Assembly: GCA_028097785.1 (NCBI GenBank)
Contig: JAOHFB010000002.1
Coordinates: 1-57,738, forward strand
DNA length: 57,738 bases
Reading direction: 5' to 3'
From: Candidatus Pelagibacter sp.
Lineage (GTDB): Bacteria > Pseudomonadota > Alphaproteobacteria > Pelagibacterales > Pelagibacteraceae
In this document: positions 9,064 through 17,274 of the stretch, in pieces
Position numbering within the stretch: the first letter of the stretch is position 1
Layout: every line of letters begins with the position of its first letter
Translations under genes and position numbers: made by a program
The notes under the pieces: model-generated
Told to the model about the DNA's origin: nothing
What the model saw: only the letters and a program-made list of their open reading frames with translations
Database searches by the model: none

Positions 9064-9765
9064 TTAAATAAATCTACCAATTATTATTTGATAAATAACA
9101 GAAAAAATATGATAAAATTTAATTTTTTTTCCATCTTCATGTGTTCTACCATTATAATTTATAGGTACTTCAAAAAAAACTTTTCCTTTTTTTACTACTT
9201 TACATAATATTTCCGCATGTTGCTCAAAACCATTTGTTTTTAATTTGCTATAATTCAAAAGTTCTTTTTTAAAACATGCATAACAAGAATAAACATCAGT
9301 AAAAGTTGTTTGATATATTATGTTAAATAAAAAAGTTATGAAATAATTTCCGATTTTGTTAAAAAAATGATGAGATCTTGTATAATCAGCATAATTAAAT
9401 CTTGATCCAATAATCAAATCTGGAGAAAACTTATTAATTAAATTAATAAACTTTAAGAAATCGACAGGATCGTATTCTAAATCTGCATCTTGAAAAGTAA
9501 TGTACTTGCCTGATGTTTTTTCTAAAGCACTTTTTACAGCATTGCCTTTACCTTTATTATGAATGTTGCTAATCAAACAATCATATAGACTCTTATTTTC
9601 ATCTAAGATTTTTAGAGAATTGTCGTTAGATCCATCGTTGACGACTATAATTTCAATTGATTGATTCTTTTCTTTCAATTTTGAAAGGTTTACCAAAACG
9701 TCTAAGATAGTTTTTTCCTCATTATAAATTGGAACGATTATGCTTAATAGTTTTTCATCATTCAT
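9064..9765 (-). CDS. family 2 glycosyltransferase (dolichyl-phosphate mannose synthase-like)
   Basis: Transfers a sugar from a nucleotide donor, probably to polyprenyl phosphate. The GT-A core is clear in 233 residues: SIIVPIYNEE at 8-17, VVNDGSND with Asp44, and the metal motif FQDADLEYDP with DAD at 93-95. A hydrophobic stretch late in the protein (around the ITFLFNIIYQ block) may touch the membrane, but there are no multiple C-terminal membrane helices. The GTG at 9774 is in frame, but the ATG at 9765 places MNDEKLLSIIVP at the usual distance and is preferred. It is four bases upstream of the fusion gene on the same strand, so they are probably co-transcribed in surface polysaccharide synthesis. 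Confidence 0.85.
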   Translation of the reverse strand: MNDEKLLSIIVPIYNEEKTILDVLVNLSKLKEKNQSIEIIVVNDGSNDNSLKILDENKSLYDCLISNIHNKGKGNAVKSALEKTSGKYITFQDADLEYDPVDFLKFINLINKFSPDLIIGSRFNYADYTRSHHFFNKIGNYFITFLFNIIYQTTFTDVYSCYACFKKELLNYSKLKTNGFEQHAEILCKVVKKGKVFFEVPINYNGRTHEDGKKIKFYHIFSVIYQIIIGRFI

Positions 9766-9861
9766 AGAAATCACTTATTAATACATTATACTTAAATAAC
9801 AAATATAAATACAATTATTACGTGTTAAAAAAATAGATGAGAATCAGTTATTATATTTAAC

Positions 9862-9900
9862 GAGGTGATGGAGGGAGACTGAAATCACCTCTTTCTATTT
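9862..9900 (+). terminator. 8-bp stem-loop with T-rich 3' flank; possible terminator or small RNA end
   Basis: GAGGTGAT at 9862-9869 pairs perfectly with ATCACCTC at 9884-9891 around a 14-base loop, followed on the plus strand by TTTCTATTT. No plus-strand gene lies upstream, so it could end a short plus-strand RNA from the 9775-9861 gap, or act as a 3' hairpin for the HIT gene whose stop codon it touches. The right arm plus flank (ATCACCTCTTTCTA) strikingly resembles the 3' end of 16S rRNA, and the left side holds two Shine-Dalgarno-like blocks. The rest of the 9775-9861 gap shows no gene. Confidence 0.4.
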
Positions 9901-10296
9901 AAAAGCCATCCTAATTTTATTTATAGCTTCTTTTAAGGCTTTAGCTGAATAACATTTACCTTTAACAACCCAAACAGATAAAGGCCAAGAGCTATCTTTT
10001 TTGTATCGAGCAATAATGTGAATATGTAATTGAGGAACTACGTTGCCAACTTTTTCAACATTAAGTTTGGAAGTTTTAAATAATCTTTTAATAATTTTGC
10101 TTACATATACAATTTCTTTTATAAGAAGAATTTGATCTTTAGCACTAAGGTCACTCATGTCAGTCATCTTACTTCTTTTGGGAATTAGAATTACCCAAGG
10201 GAATTTAGAATTATCATAAAGCCTGACAGTGCATAATCTTAAATCTATTATATGATGAGATGACTTCAAAAATTTCTTATCTATCTTAAAAGACAT
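9895..10296 (-). CDS. HIT family protein
   Basis: Histidine-triad nucleotide hydrolase or transferase fold, 133 residues. The triad region reads PQLHIHIIAR with His91 and His93; the first triad position is Gln (Q-L-H-I-H), which is usual in the proteobacterial subfamily carrying NVVPQLHxH. An N-terminal block ending in FPWVILIPKR matches the family's first strand pair. Members cleave dinucleoside polyphosphates or nucleotidyl adducts, but the substrate of this subfamily is not known. It starts two bases downstream of the TauE-like gene stop, so it is likely read from the same transcript. Confidence 0.85.
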   Translation of the reverse strand: MSFKIDKKFLKSSHHIIDLRLCTVRLYDNSKFPWVILIPKRSKMTDMSDLSAKDQILLIKEIVYVSKIIKRLFKTSKLNVEKVGNVVPQLHIHIIARYKKDSSWPLSVWVVKGKCYSAKALKEAINKIRMAFK

Positions 10297-10298
10297 AT

Positions 10299-11084
10299 TT
10301 ATAATTTTATATATTCGTAGAAAAACTTAATTGCTACGATTAGTAAGAAAATACCAAGGAGTTTACTAATTTTATTTTTATCTATTTTGTGAACAGTTCT
10401 TGCACCCAATCTTGCCATAAAAGTTGTAATTGGAATAAAGATTAAAAAAGCTGGCACATTTAAAAATCCAATACTAAAAGGTAAATTTGTTTTTAAATAA
10501 CTTCCTGAAATAAAAAAACCTGTAGCACCAAACAATGCAATTAGAAAACCAATTGCTGCTGCACTACCAATTGCTTTATTAATTGAATAACCAAAAAACT
10601 TAAGAATTGGTACATTCATCACAGCACCACCTATACCCGTTATAGCTGAAATAAATCCAACAATTGAACCAAGTATGATTTTTAAATATAGTTTCATTTC
10701 AGATATTATATTTTGTTCTTTTTCTTTAATTAAAAGTAAATAAATTCCTAAAATAAATATTACGATTGAAAAGAAAAGTACTAGAGGTTTTGTTTTAACA
10801 GTTGCGGCAAATATTGCTCCCAAAACAACTCCTACAACTACAAAAATACCGTAGCTTTTAACTACGTTAAAATCCACCGCATTAAATTTATGATGGGTTA
10901 AAACTGAAACTATTGACGTTGGAATTATTATTGAAAAAGAAGTTCCAACTGCTAAATGCATTATATACTGTTGATCAATTCCTAATGATCCAAAAATATA
11001 ATAAAGAAATGGAACTGTGATTAAACCACCCCCTATCCCAAATAAACCAGCAACAAACCCAACAGGCACTGCAGTTAATGCCAT
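10299..11084 (-). CDS. TauE/SafE family membrane exporter
   Basis: Inner-membrane anion exporter of 261 residues with about eight membrane segments and the family's repeated glycine motif: GLFGIGGGLITVPFL near the N-terminus and AITGIGGAVMNVPIL in the second half. Members export sulfite, sulfoacetate or other organic anions. The ATG at 11084 starts just before the first motif; the frame stays open upstream through hydrophobic codons but without another ATG, so a non-ATG start slightly upstream is possible. A sulfite role would fit the sulfonate genes elsewhere in the window, but the distance is about 25 kb and this is only a suggestion. Confidence 0.85.
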   Translation of the reverse strand: MALTAVPVGFVAGLFGIGGGLITVPFLYYIFGSLGIDQQYIMHLAVGTSFSIIIPTSIVSVLTHHKFNAVDFNVVKSYGIFVVVGVVLGAIFAATVKTKPLVLFFSIVIFILGIYLLLIKEKEQNIISEMKLYLKIILGSIVGFISAITGIGGAVMNVPILKFFGYSINKAIGSAAAIGFLIALFGATGFFISGSYLKTNLPFSIGFLNVPAFLIFIPITTFMARLGARTVHKIDKNKISKLLGIFLLIVAIKFFYEYIKL

Positions 11085-11124
11085 TAATAATATAAAATAA
11101 CTATATTCGTTTGCTAAAATTGAA

Positions 11125-12117
11125 TTAAGCAGAATGCCCTACACCTGTATCAATATTATTGTACTTAATCTTATCCATGATGTGATCAATTTTTTTAACA
11201 TCAGCATCTCTTACACACATATTTTCACTTAAATATCTTTTCCAGTAACTTGCTCCTGTTTGACCATGAAACAAACCAATAGTATGTCTCATTATTTGAT
11301 TTAATCTTGTGCCTTTTTTGATTTCATCTTTTACATATGGAATTAATTGCTCAATCACATCTTGTCTACTTGGAACTTCTTCATTACCAAAAATTTCTTT
11401 TTCAATATCTGCCAACATATAAGGGGTGTGATATGCTGCTCTACCAATCATTACACCATCTGTTTTTCTAAGATGTAGTTTTATTTGGTCTACAGCTGTT
11501 ATACCGCCATTTATTATTATTTCTTCATTAGGAAAGTCTTCTTTTAATCTATAAACATAATCATATTTCAAAGGAGGAATATTTAAATTTTGTTTAGGAG
11601 TAAATTTTCCAAGCATTGCTTTTCTTGCATGAATAATAAAAGTTTTAACTCCAGTTGACTTTAAAGTTGTAATAAAATTATGAAAATTTTCATAATCCTC
11701 AACATTGTCATATCCAATTCTAGTTTTTATCGTTACTGGTAAATTAGTTGAGGCTTGCATTTTGCTTAAACAATCAGCAACCAAATTTGGCTCTTTCATT
11801 AAACAGGCTCCAAACTTACTTTTTTCAACTTTTCGACTAGGACAACCTAAATTTAAATTTATTTCATCATAACCAAAATCTTCACCTATTTTTGAAGCCT
11901 CAGCTAAAAGCTTTGGGGAAGATCCACCTAATTGAAGGGCAACAGGTTTTTCATTGATATTAAATTCTAATAATCTTTTTTTATCTCCTCTGTTGATTGC
12001 TTCATCAACAACCATCTCTGTGTATAAAAGTGTATTTTTAGAAATCAGTCTTAAAAAGTAACGCTCATGACGATCTGTACAATCCATCATAGGAGCAACT
12101 GACACTTTCCTATTCAT
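11125..12117 (-). CDS. dusA: tRNA-dihydrouridine synthase A
   Basis: FMN enzyme that reduces uridines 20/20a in the tRNA D-loop. The start VSVAPMMDCTDRHERYFLRL is diagnostic for DusA as opposed to DusB or DusC. The catalytic cysteine is Cys105 in KFGACLM, after NLNLGCPS, and the FMN-phosphate region IIINGGI and GVMIGRAAY are seen. Length (330) is normal. It follows rpoZ on the same strand by 22 bases. Confidence 0.94.
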   Translation of the reverse strand: MNRKVSVAPMMDCTDRHERYFLRLISKNTLLYTEMVVDEAINRGDKKRLLEFNINEKPVALQLGGSSPKLLAEASKIGEDFGYDEINLNLGCPSRKVEKSKFGACLMKEPNLVADCLSKMQASTNLPVTIKTRIGYDNVEDYENFHNFITTLKSTGVKTFIIHARKAMLGKFTPKQNLNIPPLKYDYVYRLKEDFPNEEIIINGGITAVDQIKLHLRKTDGVMIGRAAYHTPYMLADIEKEIFGNEEVPSRQDVIEQLIPYVKDEIKKGTRLNQIMRHTIGLFHGQTGASYWKRYLSENMCVRDADVKKIDHIMDKIKYNNIDTGVGHSA

Positions 12118-12139
12118 GATTTAACTTTATATTATTTTG

Positions 12140-12676
12140 TTATGAGTTTGAAGCTTCTGTATCTTCTATAATTGCTTCTGCTTCTTGATTTTCTTGTTCT
12201 GATACTTCATCTAAAGAAACTTCACCTTGTTCATTCATCGTTTCTTCTCCAGCTGAAACATCTACATCTGGTTTAGCTGTTTCTGATAGTTCTGCTAAAT
12301 CTTCTTGAGATACTTGTATTTTTTCTGGAGTTTTTCTTGCTCTCTTAGATGGCAAAATTGGTGTTCCACTTTTTGAAATTTCACCTTTGTACATATTTTC
12401 AAAATCATCACCTATTTCTTCATCATCTTCAGAACCATCATCTACTTGCTCAACATGTTTTCTAAGCTTGTAAACAGCACTTTCTGTTAAATCTGATACT
12501 TTGATTTTTTCTTCTGCAATTTCTCTTAATGAAATAACTGTATTTTTATCGTTGTCTCTATCTAAAGTTGGCTCGATGCCTGAATTTAATTGAGTGGCTC
12601 TTTCCTTAGCAACAAGTACTAATTCATATGGGCTCTCTACTTTATCGATACAATCTTCTACTGTGACTCTTGCCAT
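12140..12676 (-). CDS. rpoZ: RNA polymerase omega subunit with long acidic C-terminal tail
   Basis: Small subunit that helps assemble RNA polymerase. The first 75 residues are the omega fold, with MARVTVEDC and the SPYELVLVAKERATQL helix typical of alphaproteobacteria. Total length is 178, against about 80-130 in most bacteria. The extra 100 residues are rich in Glu and Asp with one basic patch (SKRARKTPEK) and no predicted fold; they are probably disordered. It sits between an MFS gene and dusA rather than next to a spoT or gmk gene as in many genomes. Confidence 0.9.
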   Translation of the reverse strand: MARVTVEDCIDKVESPYELVLVAKERATQLNSGIEPTLDRDNDKNTVISLREIAEEKIKVSDLTESAVYKLRKHVEQVDDGSEDDEEIGDDFENMYKGEISKSGTPILPSKRARKTPEKIQVSQEDLAELSETAKPDVDVSAGEETMNEQGEVSLDEVSEQENQEAEAIIEDTEASNS

Positions 12677-12719
12677 GGGCGATTATTTATACCTCGAACC
12701 TTAAAAATGCAAGGATTTT

Positions 12720-13925
12720 CTAAATTATTACTGGATTAAGCTTTTTTCTTACTAAGAAAAGAAGGATTAATGAAATGAATATATATGTGCCTGATACAAC
12801 AGCAATATCTCCAACAGTAAAACCTATATCTATTAAATATCCAAATAAAGCAGTTCCAAAAGCAGTAGCAAATACCATTAATGCTGTTGTTAAGGCTTTA
12901 ATAGATCCTAGATATTTAACTCCATACAGTTCTGCCCAAGTAGATGATCCTAGTATATTGGCAAAACCATTAGATATTCCTACTAAACCTAAAAATATAA
13001 ATGCTGTAACTGGCGTATCAAAGAAAAACAGAACTATTACAGATAATAAAAGAGGAATATTCATATAGATTAATAATTTTCTACTTGTGAATTTATCAAT
13101 TAAAAAACCTGATAAAAATAAAGTAAGAACTGACAGCACTGAATAAGACATAAATGATTGAGCGATAACATAAGGTCCCCATCCTTTTGAAGTTTGAACA
13201 AAAGACTGAAAAACAGCAAAGCCTGTGAAAATCCATGGCATAGCTAACATATTGGAACTTATAATATAAAATCTATAATCCTTTATAACTTCACGTCTCT
13301 TCCATTGTTTAATTTCAACTTCTTTAATATTTTCATCATTAGCTTCTCTAGAGTCTAAATTTAAATTTTTGATTAATAGAAATGATGCAATAGGAAGAAT
13401 AATTAAAACTGAAATAGAAAAAATAAGCCAAAGATTTTGCCAATCAATAAAGGTTAATAGATAAACCATGAGAACAGGCATAATAAATTCTGCAGATGAA
13501 AGTCCAAACCAACTTATGCTTAAGGCTCGTCCTCTAGTTTTAGTAAAATACCTAGAAATAGTTGTCGAGGCCGTATGAGACATCATTCCTTGTCCTGAAA
13601 ATCTCATTAAAAAAATTGCAATAAATAATAAAAAAACTGAAGTTATTCTTGAAAAGAAAAAACAAGCAAATGATAAAAGAATAATTACAAAAAAAGCGAA
13701 TTTAAAAATATTTACATCATCTATTTTTTTTCCAACCCAAATTAATAAAAGACTACTGCATAAAGTTGCTGATGCATAAATTGAGCCAAATTGTCCATGA
13801 GTGATAGATAGTGCCTCTCTAATACTAGAATTAAAAAGACCTAAAAAATAACTCTGTCCAAAACTAGAAAAAAATGTAAAAATAAATCCAAATAGAATTA
13901 CTTTAAACTTCAAACTGTTAAACAT
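12720..13925 (-). CDS. MFS transporter
   Basis: Major facilitator of 401 residues with about 12 membrane segments and a charged central loop (around residues 190-210, with NDENIKEVEIKQWKRRE). The first cytoplasmic loop carries WVGKKIDD, a degenerate form of the MFS GxLaDR motif. It most resembles the monocarboxylate/oxalate-formate-like group of MFS proteins, but I cannot name a substrate. The ATG is only 14 bases from the ATG of the divergent dehydrogenase gene, so the two promoters must overlap each other or the coding ends. Confidence 0.8.
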   Translation of the reverse strand: MFNSLKFKVILFGFIFTFFSSFGQSYFLGLFNSSIREALSITHGQFGSIYASATLCSSLLLIWVGKKIDDVNIFKFAFFVIILLSFACFFFSRITSVFLLFIAIFLMRFSGQGMMSHTASTTISRYFTKTRGRALSISWFGLSSAEFIMPVLMVYLLTFIDWQNLWLIFSISVLIILPIASFLLIKNLNLDSREANDENIKEVEIKQWKRREVIKDYRFYIISSNMLAMPWIFTGFAVFQSFVQTSKGWGPYVIAQSFMSYSVLSVLTLFLSGFLIDKFTSRKLLIYMNIPLLLSVIVLFFFDTPVTAFIFLGLVGISNGFANILGSSTWAELYGVKYLGSIKALTTALMVFATAFGTALFGYLIDIGFTVGDIAVVSGTYIFISLILLFLVRKKLNPVII

Positions 13926-13939
13926 AGGAAATAAAAAAT

Positions 13940-14815
13940 ATGTCTTTTAATGTTGCTTTCATAGGTCTAGGTGTCATGGGTTATCCAATGGCAGGTTATA
14001 TATCAAAAGCCGGTCACAATGTAACTGTTTATAACAGAACAGCTGCTAAAGCTGAAAAGTGGGTTACAGAATATAAAGGGGCAAAAGCTGATACACCTGC
14101 AAAAGCTGCTGAGGGTGCTGACTTTATTTTTACCTGTGTTGGAAATGATGATAATTTAAGAGAAGTGTCTCTTGGAGAAAACGGATTATTTAATACCACT
14201 AAAGAGGGTTGTATTTACATTGATAATTCTACAGTATCAGCAGAGATATCAAGAGAACTTTATCAAGCTGCAAAAGATAAAGGATTTGATTTTTTAGATG
14301 CACCTATTTCAGGTGGTCAAGCGGGTGCTGAAGGTGGAATACTAACTGTAATGGTTGGTGGTGATGAAGATGTCTTTAAAAAAGCAGAGCCAGTTATTGA
14401 TTGCTACAGTCGTAAAGTAAAATTAATTGGTAAATCAGGAAGTGGACAATTAACTAAAATGATGAACCAAATGTGTATAGCTGGAGCTGTACAAGGTTTG
14501 TCAGAGGCTATTAACTTTGGAATTAATGCTGGATTAGATATGGATATTGTAATGGAAACGATATCCAAAGGTGCTGCTCAATCTTGGCAAATGGAAAATA
14601 GATATAGAACGATGACTGATGATGTATTTGATTATGGTTTTGCGGTAGACTGGATGAGAAAAGATCTTGGAATTGTAATTAAAGAAGCTAAAAAAAATGG
14701 TTCACCAGTTCCAATTACAGAACTTATTGATGGCTACTATGCAAAAGTTCAAGAAATGGGTGGTAACCGTTGGGATAGCTCAAGCTTGATTGCTCTATTA
14801 AAAAAGAAAAAATAA
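13940..14815 (+). CDS. beta-hydroxyacid dehydrogenase (3-hydroxyisobutyrate dehydrogenase family)
   Basis: NAD(P)-dependent oxidoreductase for a 3-hydroxy acid such as 3-hydroxyisobutyrate or tartronate semialdehyde. In 291 residues: GLGVMG dinucleotide loop at 9-14, substrate motif DAPISGG at 120-126, and catalytic Lys173 in SGSGQLTKMMNQ. NADP or NAD choice is suggested by YNRT after the second strand (Asn-Arg favours NADPH). It is followed after three bases by a PNPOx-like gene. The divergent MFS carrier could import the substrate, but that is only neighbourhood inference. Confidence 0.85.
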   Translation: MSFNVAFIGLGVMGYPMAGYISKAGHNVTVYNRTAAKAEKWVTEYKGAKADTPAKAAEGADFIFTCVGNDDNLREVSLGENGLFNTTKEGCIYIDNSTVSAEISRELYQAAKDKGFDFLDAPISGGQAGAEGGILTVMVGGDEDVFKKAEPVIDCYSRKVKLIGKSGSGQLTKMMNQMCIAGAVQGLSEAINFGINAGLDMDIVMETISKGAAQSWQMENRYRTMTDDVFDYGFAVDWMRKDLGIVIKEAKKNGSPVPITELIDGYYAKVQEMGGNRWDSSSLIALLKKKK

Positions 14816-14818
14816 TCT

Positions 14819-15424
14819 GTGACTGATATTGTTCCTTATTACGAGGACTTTACTGAGATCAAAAAAAAAATTTGGTCAATGTTAACTAATGCAGTTAAAG
14901 ATAGAGGCTCACCTTTTAGAATACCTGTATTTATTTGTGGAAACCAATCTGACTTTGATGGACGGATAGTTGTTCTTAGAAAAGCAGATGAGGCTAATAA
15001 TTTAGTTCAATACCATAGTGATATCAGGTCAGATAAAATTGCTAAATTAAAAGCTAACAAAAACGCTGCAATGTTATTTTATGATAAAGAAGAAAAGATC
15101 CAAGTTAGACTAAAAGTAGAATGCACTGTTAATCATGAAAATGAAGTTACAAAAGAGTCTTGGTCTAAAACTCAACATATATCTAGAAAATGTTACTTAG
15201 TTGATAATGGACCTGGAACTGAAAGTGACATTCCAACCTCAGGATTAAAACCAGAACTTGATAATTTTGATTACACAAAAGAACAAAGTGAAGAAGGATA
15301 TAAAAACTTTACTGTTATTCAGTGTAAAATGAAATCTATTGAATGGCTTTATTTAGCTGCCAAAGGACATCGTAGAGCTAAATTTGATCTAGAAAATAAT
15401 AAAGATAATTGGTTAATTCCTTAA
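14819..15424 (+). CDS. pyridoxamine 5'-phosphate oxidase-like flavoprotein
   Basis: 201-residue protein of the FMN-binding split barrel superfamily, close to the Alr4036/Pyridox_oxase_2 type. Visible features are the GRIVVLRKA strand, YHSDIRSDKIAKLKANKNAAMLFYD (FMN phosphate and dimer strand) and a C-terminal IEWLYLAAKGHRRAKF strand, the usual end of this family. The start is GTG at 14819, three bases after the upstream stop. These proteins are often called PdxH-like, but true PdxH has a longer C-terminus with a conserved RxxSDR-type end, so the substrate is open. Confidence 0.72.
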   Translation: MTDIVPYYEDFTEIKKKIWSMLTNAVKDRGSPFRIPVFICGNQSDFDGRIVVLRKADEANNLVQYHSDIRSDKIAKLKANKNAAMLFYDKEEKIQVRLKVECTVNHENEVTKESWSKTQHISRKCYLVDNGPGTESDIPTSGLKPELDNFDYTKEQSEEGYKNFTVIQCKMKSIEWLYLAAKGHRRAKFDLENNKDNWLIP

Positions 15425-15429
15425 TTATC

Positions 15430-15636
15430 ATGGAAAATTTAGATAAAAAATTAGAAGAACAAATTACATTCCTTCAGCAGGAGATTTCACAATTGAGTAG
15501 TGAGCTGTACTCACAACAAAAAGAAATTAAAGATCTAAAAAAACAAATTATAAATCTTATTAATAGAATTGAGGAAATAGATAGTGAGAATGTTCAAAGC
15601 CTTATAAGTGAGGATAAAAAGCCACCTCATTATTAA
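15430..15636 (+). CDS. slyX: SlyX family small coiled-coil protein
   Basis: 68 residues, almost entirely a heptad-patterned coiled coil (ENLDKKLEEQITFLQQEI onward) and ending in PPHY, which is the signature C-terminus of SlyX. Function is unknown in any bacterium. The ATG at 15430 gives the normal SlyX N-terminus; an upstream TTG in frame would overlap the previous gene and is not preferred. It is five bases after the PNPOx-like gene and ends 12 bases before a convergent gene. Confidence 0.8.
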   Translation: MENLDKKLEEQITFLQQEISQLSSELYSQQKEIKDLKKQIINLINRIEEIDSENVQSLISEDKKPPHY

Positions 15637-15648
15637 GGTTTTTTATAT

Positions 15649-16896
15649 TTACATGCTATCAATTAATCTTTGATTTTTACAACGATCAATACCATCTTTT
15701 GTAGAAAACAATTTTTTATGAGTAAATTTTCCAACATTTTTTTTACAGAATACTTCATAAGGGTCCCAAGGATTTTTTGATGTTGGTGTAAGAAATATAG
15801 AGTCTGCTAAATCAGGACAGCCTTCAATGCCATGTTTGTAATAAGTATCATTTTTACTATCTATTTTTGTTGTAACATCACCTGACCCTAAAACATCAGA
15901 GCCTTTAACGTGTGCCCCTCTATAAGTTCTTTTTCCACAATCATAAGCTGCTCCTTGTGTGTGAAATAATTCATGTAAAATTACAATTTCCATGCCTTTA
16001 GATCCATATGATTTGATTGCAGGTCCGTATAAGATTGTGAATAATGGACCACCTTCACCACCATCACTATTTCCATGTTTACTATTAAATCCAGAAATAA
16101 TTGCATATACTTTTTTAGGATTATTAAATCCTTGTTTAAATAATTCTTTGTAAATTAGACCATTAGGGTGGTCAGGTTCATCAATTTGTTTCCTAGTTAA
16201 ATTTAATCTAGCAAAAGAAACATCTAGTTTTCCATTTTGTAAAAAATCATATTTAAATTTTTGACCTATGCTATTAGATTTTTTATTTTGAGATGACCAT
16301 TTCAAAAAATTTTCATTCACTTTAATTGCTAGTTTCTCAATATAACCATTAATATCCCATTCTTTGTCTTTACCATTTTTTAATATCGCATAAATAAAAT
16401 GGACTTGATGATCATTAGTGGAGTCTTCTCTATCAACTAATGATCGGTTAATTTTGTCATCTTCTCTATTTAAGAACTGTAGTTCGTTTTTTTGATTTGA
16501 ATAAGATATGATTTTTTCTTTTTTTTCTTTATATGGTTTGCTTAAATCCCAAACAATTTTGTCATTAATAGCAAATAAATAACAGTCATCATTAATTTTT
16601 TTCTTTTTTCCATATTTTAAACAAGCTTTGTATGTTTTTTTATGAGACTTATCATTTATCTTTTTAAAAGAACTGTAACCTGAGTTCCAATGTATTTCTC
16701 CTTTTTGTAATTTCTCTTTATCAAAAGAGATATAAAACAAAACTTCCTTACCTTTGTATTTTTGTAGTGTATTATTTAGACTATTTTTAATGTTTTCAAG
16801 CATTTCTGTTGGAAGTGGATCACTACCTGCTTCTTTAACATCGGCGTTTAAATTTGTCGTAAAGATAAAAAGTAAAAAGATAATAATTTTTTTCAT
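15649..16896 (-). CDS. secreted protein with HExxH zinc-peptidase-like motif
   Basis: 415 residues starting with a Sec signal peptide (MKKIIIFLLFIFTTNLNA, cleavage near residue 18). The second half contains a hydrophobic strand and VILHELFHTQGAAYDCG, where His308, Glu309 and His312 form an HExxH motif; it continues HxxGxx but the third metzincin ligand position (318) is Tyr. Later His329 and Asp319 are candidate third ligands. Paired cysteines (92/105, 320/360) suggest disulfides. The first 290 residues resemble nothing I can name. It stands alone on the minus strand behind a perfect palindrome. Likely an exported metallopeptidase, but not proven by sequence. Confidence 0.6.
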   Translation of the reverse strand: MKKIIIFLLFIFTTNLNADVKEAGSDPLPTEMLENIKNSLNNTLQKYKGKEVLFYISFDKEKLQKGEIHWNSGYSSFKKINDKSHKKTYKACLKYGKKKKINDDCYLFAINDKIVWDLSKPYKEKKEKIISYSNQKNELQFLNREDDKINRSLVDREDSTNDHQVHFIYAILKNGKDKEWDINGYIEKLAIKVNENFLKWSSQNKKSNSIGQKFKYDFLQNGKLDVSFARLNLTRKQIDEPDHPNGLIYKELFKQGFNNPKKVYAIISGFNSKHGNSDGGEGGPLFTILYGPAIKSYGSKGMEIVILHELFHTQGAAYDCGKRTYRGAHVKGSDVLGSGDVTTKIDSKNDTYYKHGIEGCPDLADSIFLTPTSKNPWDPYEVFCKKNVGKFTHKKLFSTKDGIDRCKNQRLIDSM

Positions 16897-16900
16897 AATA

Positions 16901-16919
16901 AAAATCTTACTAAGATTTT
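16901..16919. promoter_or_regulatory. perfect 19-nt palindrome before the secreted HExxH gene
   Basis: AAAATCTTA and TAAGATTTT flank a single central C, and lie only 5-23 bases upstream of the ATG at 16896. A one-base centre is wrong for an RNA hairpin but right for a DNA operator. A/T-rich palindromes of this size can arise about once by chance in a window like this, so only the position supports a role. Confidence 0.3.
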
Positions 16920-16959
16920 ATTATTTGGTAAAACTTAAAATAACCTAAAATGGTTTTTT

Positions 16960-17250
16960 TTATATTCCTTTAACTATGATGTTGCTACCTTCAGAATTTT
17001 GTAAACGTATATCTTTTACAGGCTTATATTCATCTGAATGATACCACTCTAAAGCTCTTTCATAACTTGGAAATCTAATAATCACTAATCTTGGAAAATT
17101 ATCTTCTCCTTCAACAACTTGATATTCGCCATTTCTAACGAGATATTCCCCATCATATTTTTTAACTACCTCTGAAACTTTAGCTACATACTCTTTGTAA
17201 TTTTCGGGATTTGTTACTTTTAATTGTGCAATTACATAACCTGCTGGCAT
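16960..17250 (-). CDS. DUF1330 family protein
   Basis: 96-residue dimeric alpha-beta barrel (ferredoxin-like) protein. It matches the DUF1330 pattern: MPAGYVIAQLKVTNPENY at the start, then VVEGEDNFPRLVIIRFPS and ALEWYHSDEYKPVKDIR. Members are small cytoplasmic proteins of unknown function, some suspected of being monooxygenase or isomerase relatives. A strong Shine-Dalgarno (AAGGAG) precedes the ATG, stronger than for most genes here. It follows the ROK kinase on the same strand after 24 bases. Confidence 0.85.
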   Translation of the reverse strand: MPAGYVIAQLKVTNPENYKEYVAKVSEVVKKYDGEYLVRNGEYQVVEGEDNFPRLVIIRFPSYERALEWYHSDEYKPVKDIRLQNSEGSNIIVKGI

Positions 17251-17274
17251 TATTAACTCCTTATTTTTTAAATA

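Noticed and set aside
6520..9774. Horizontally acquired island
   Set aside because: The two genes look more A/T-rich, but no tRNA, repeat or integrase marks a boundary and I cannot compute G+C reliably by eye.
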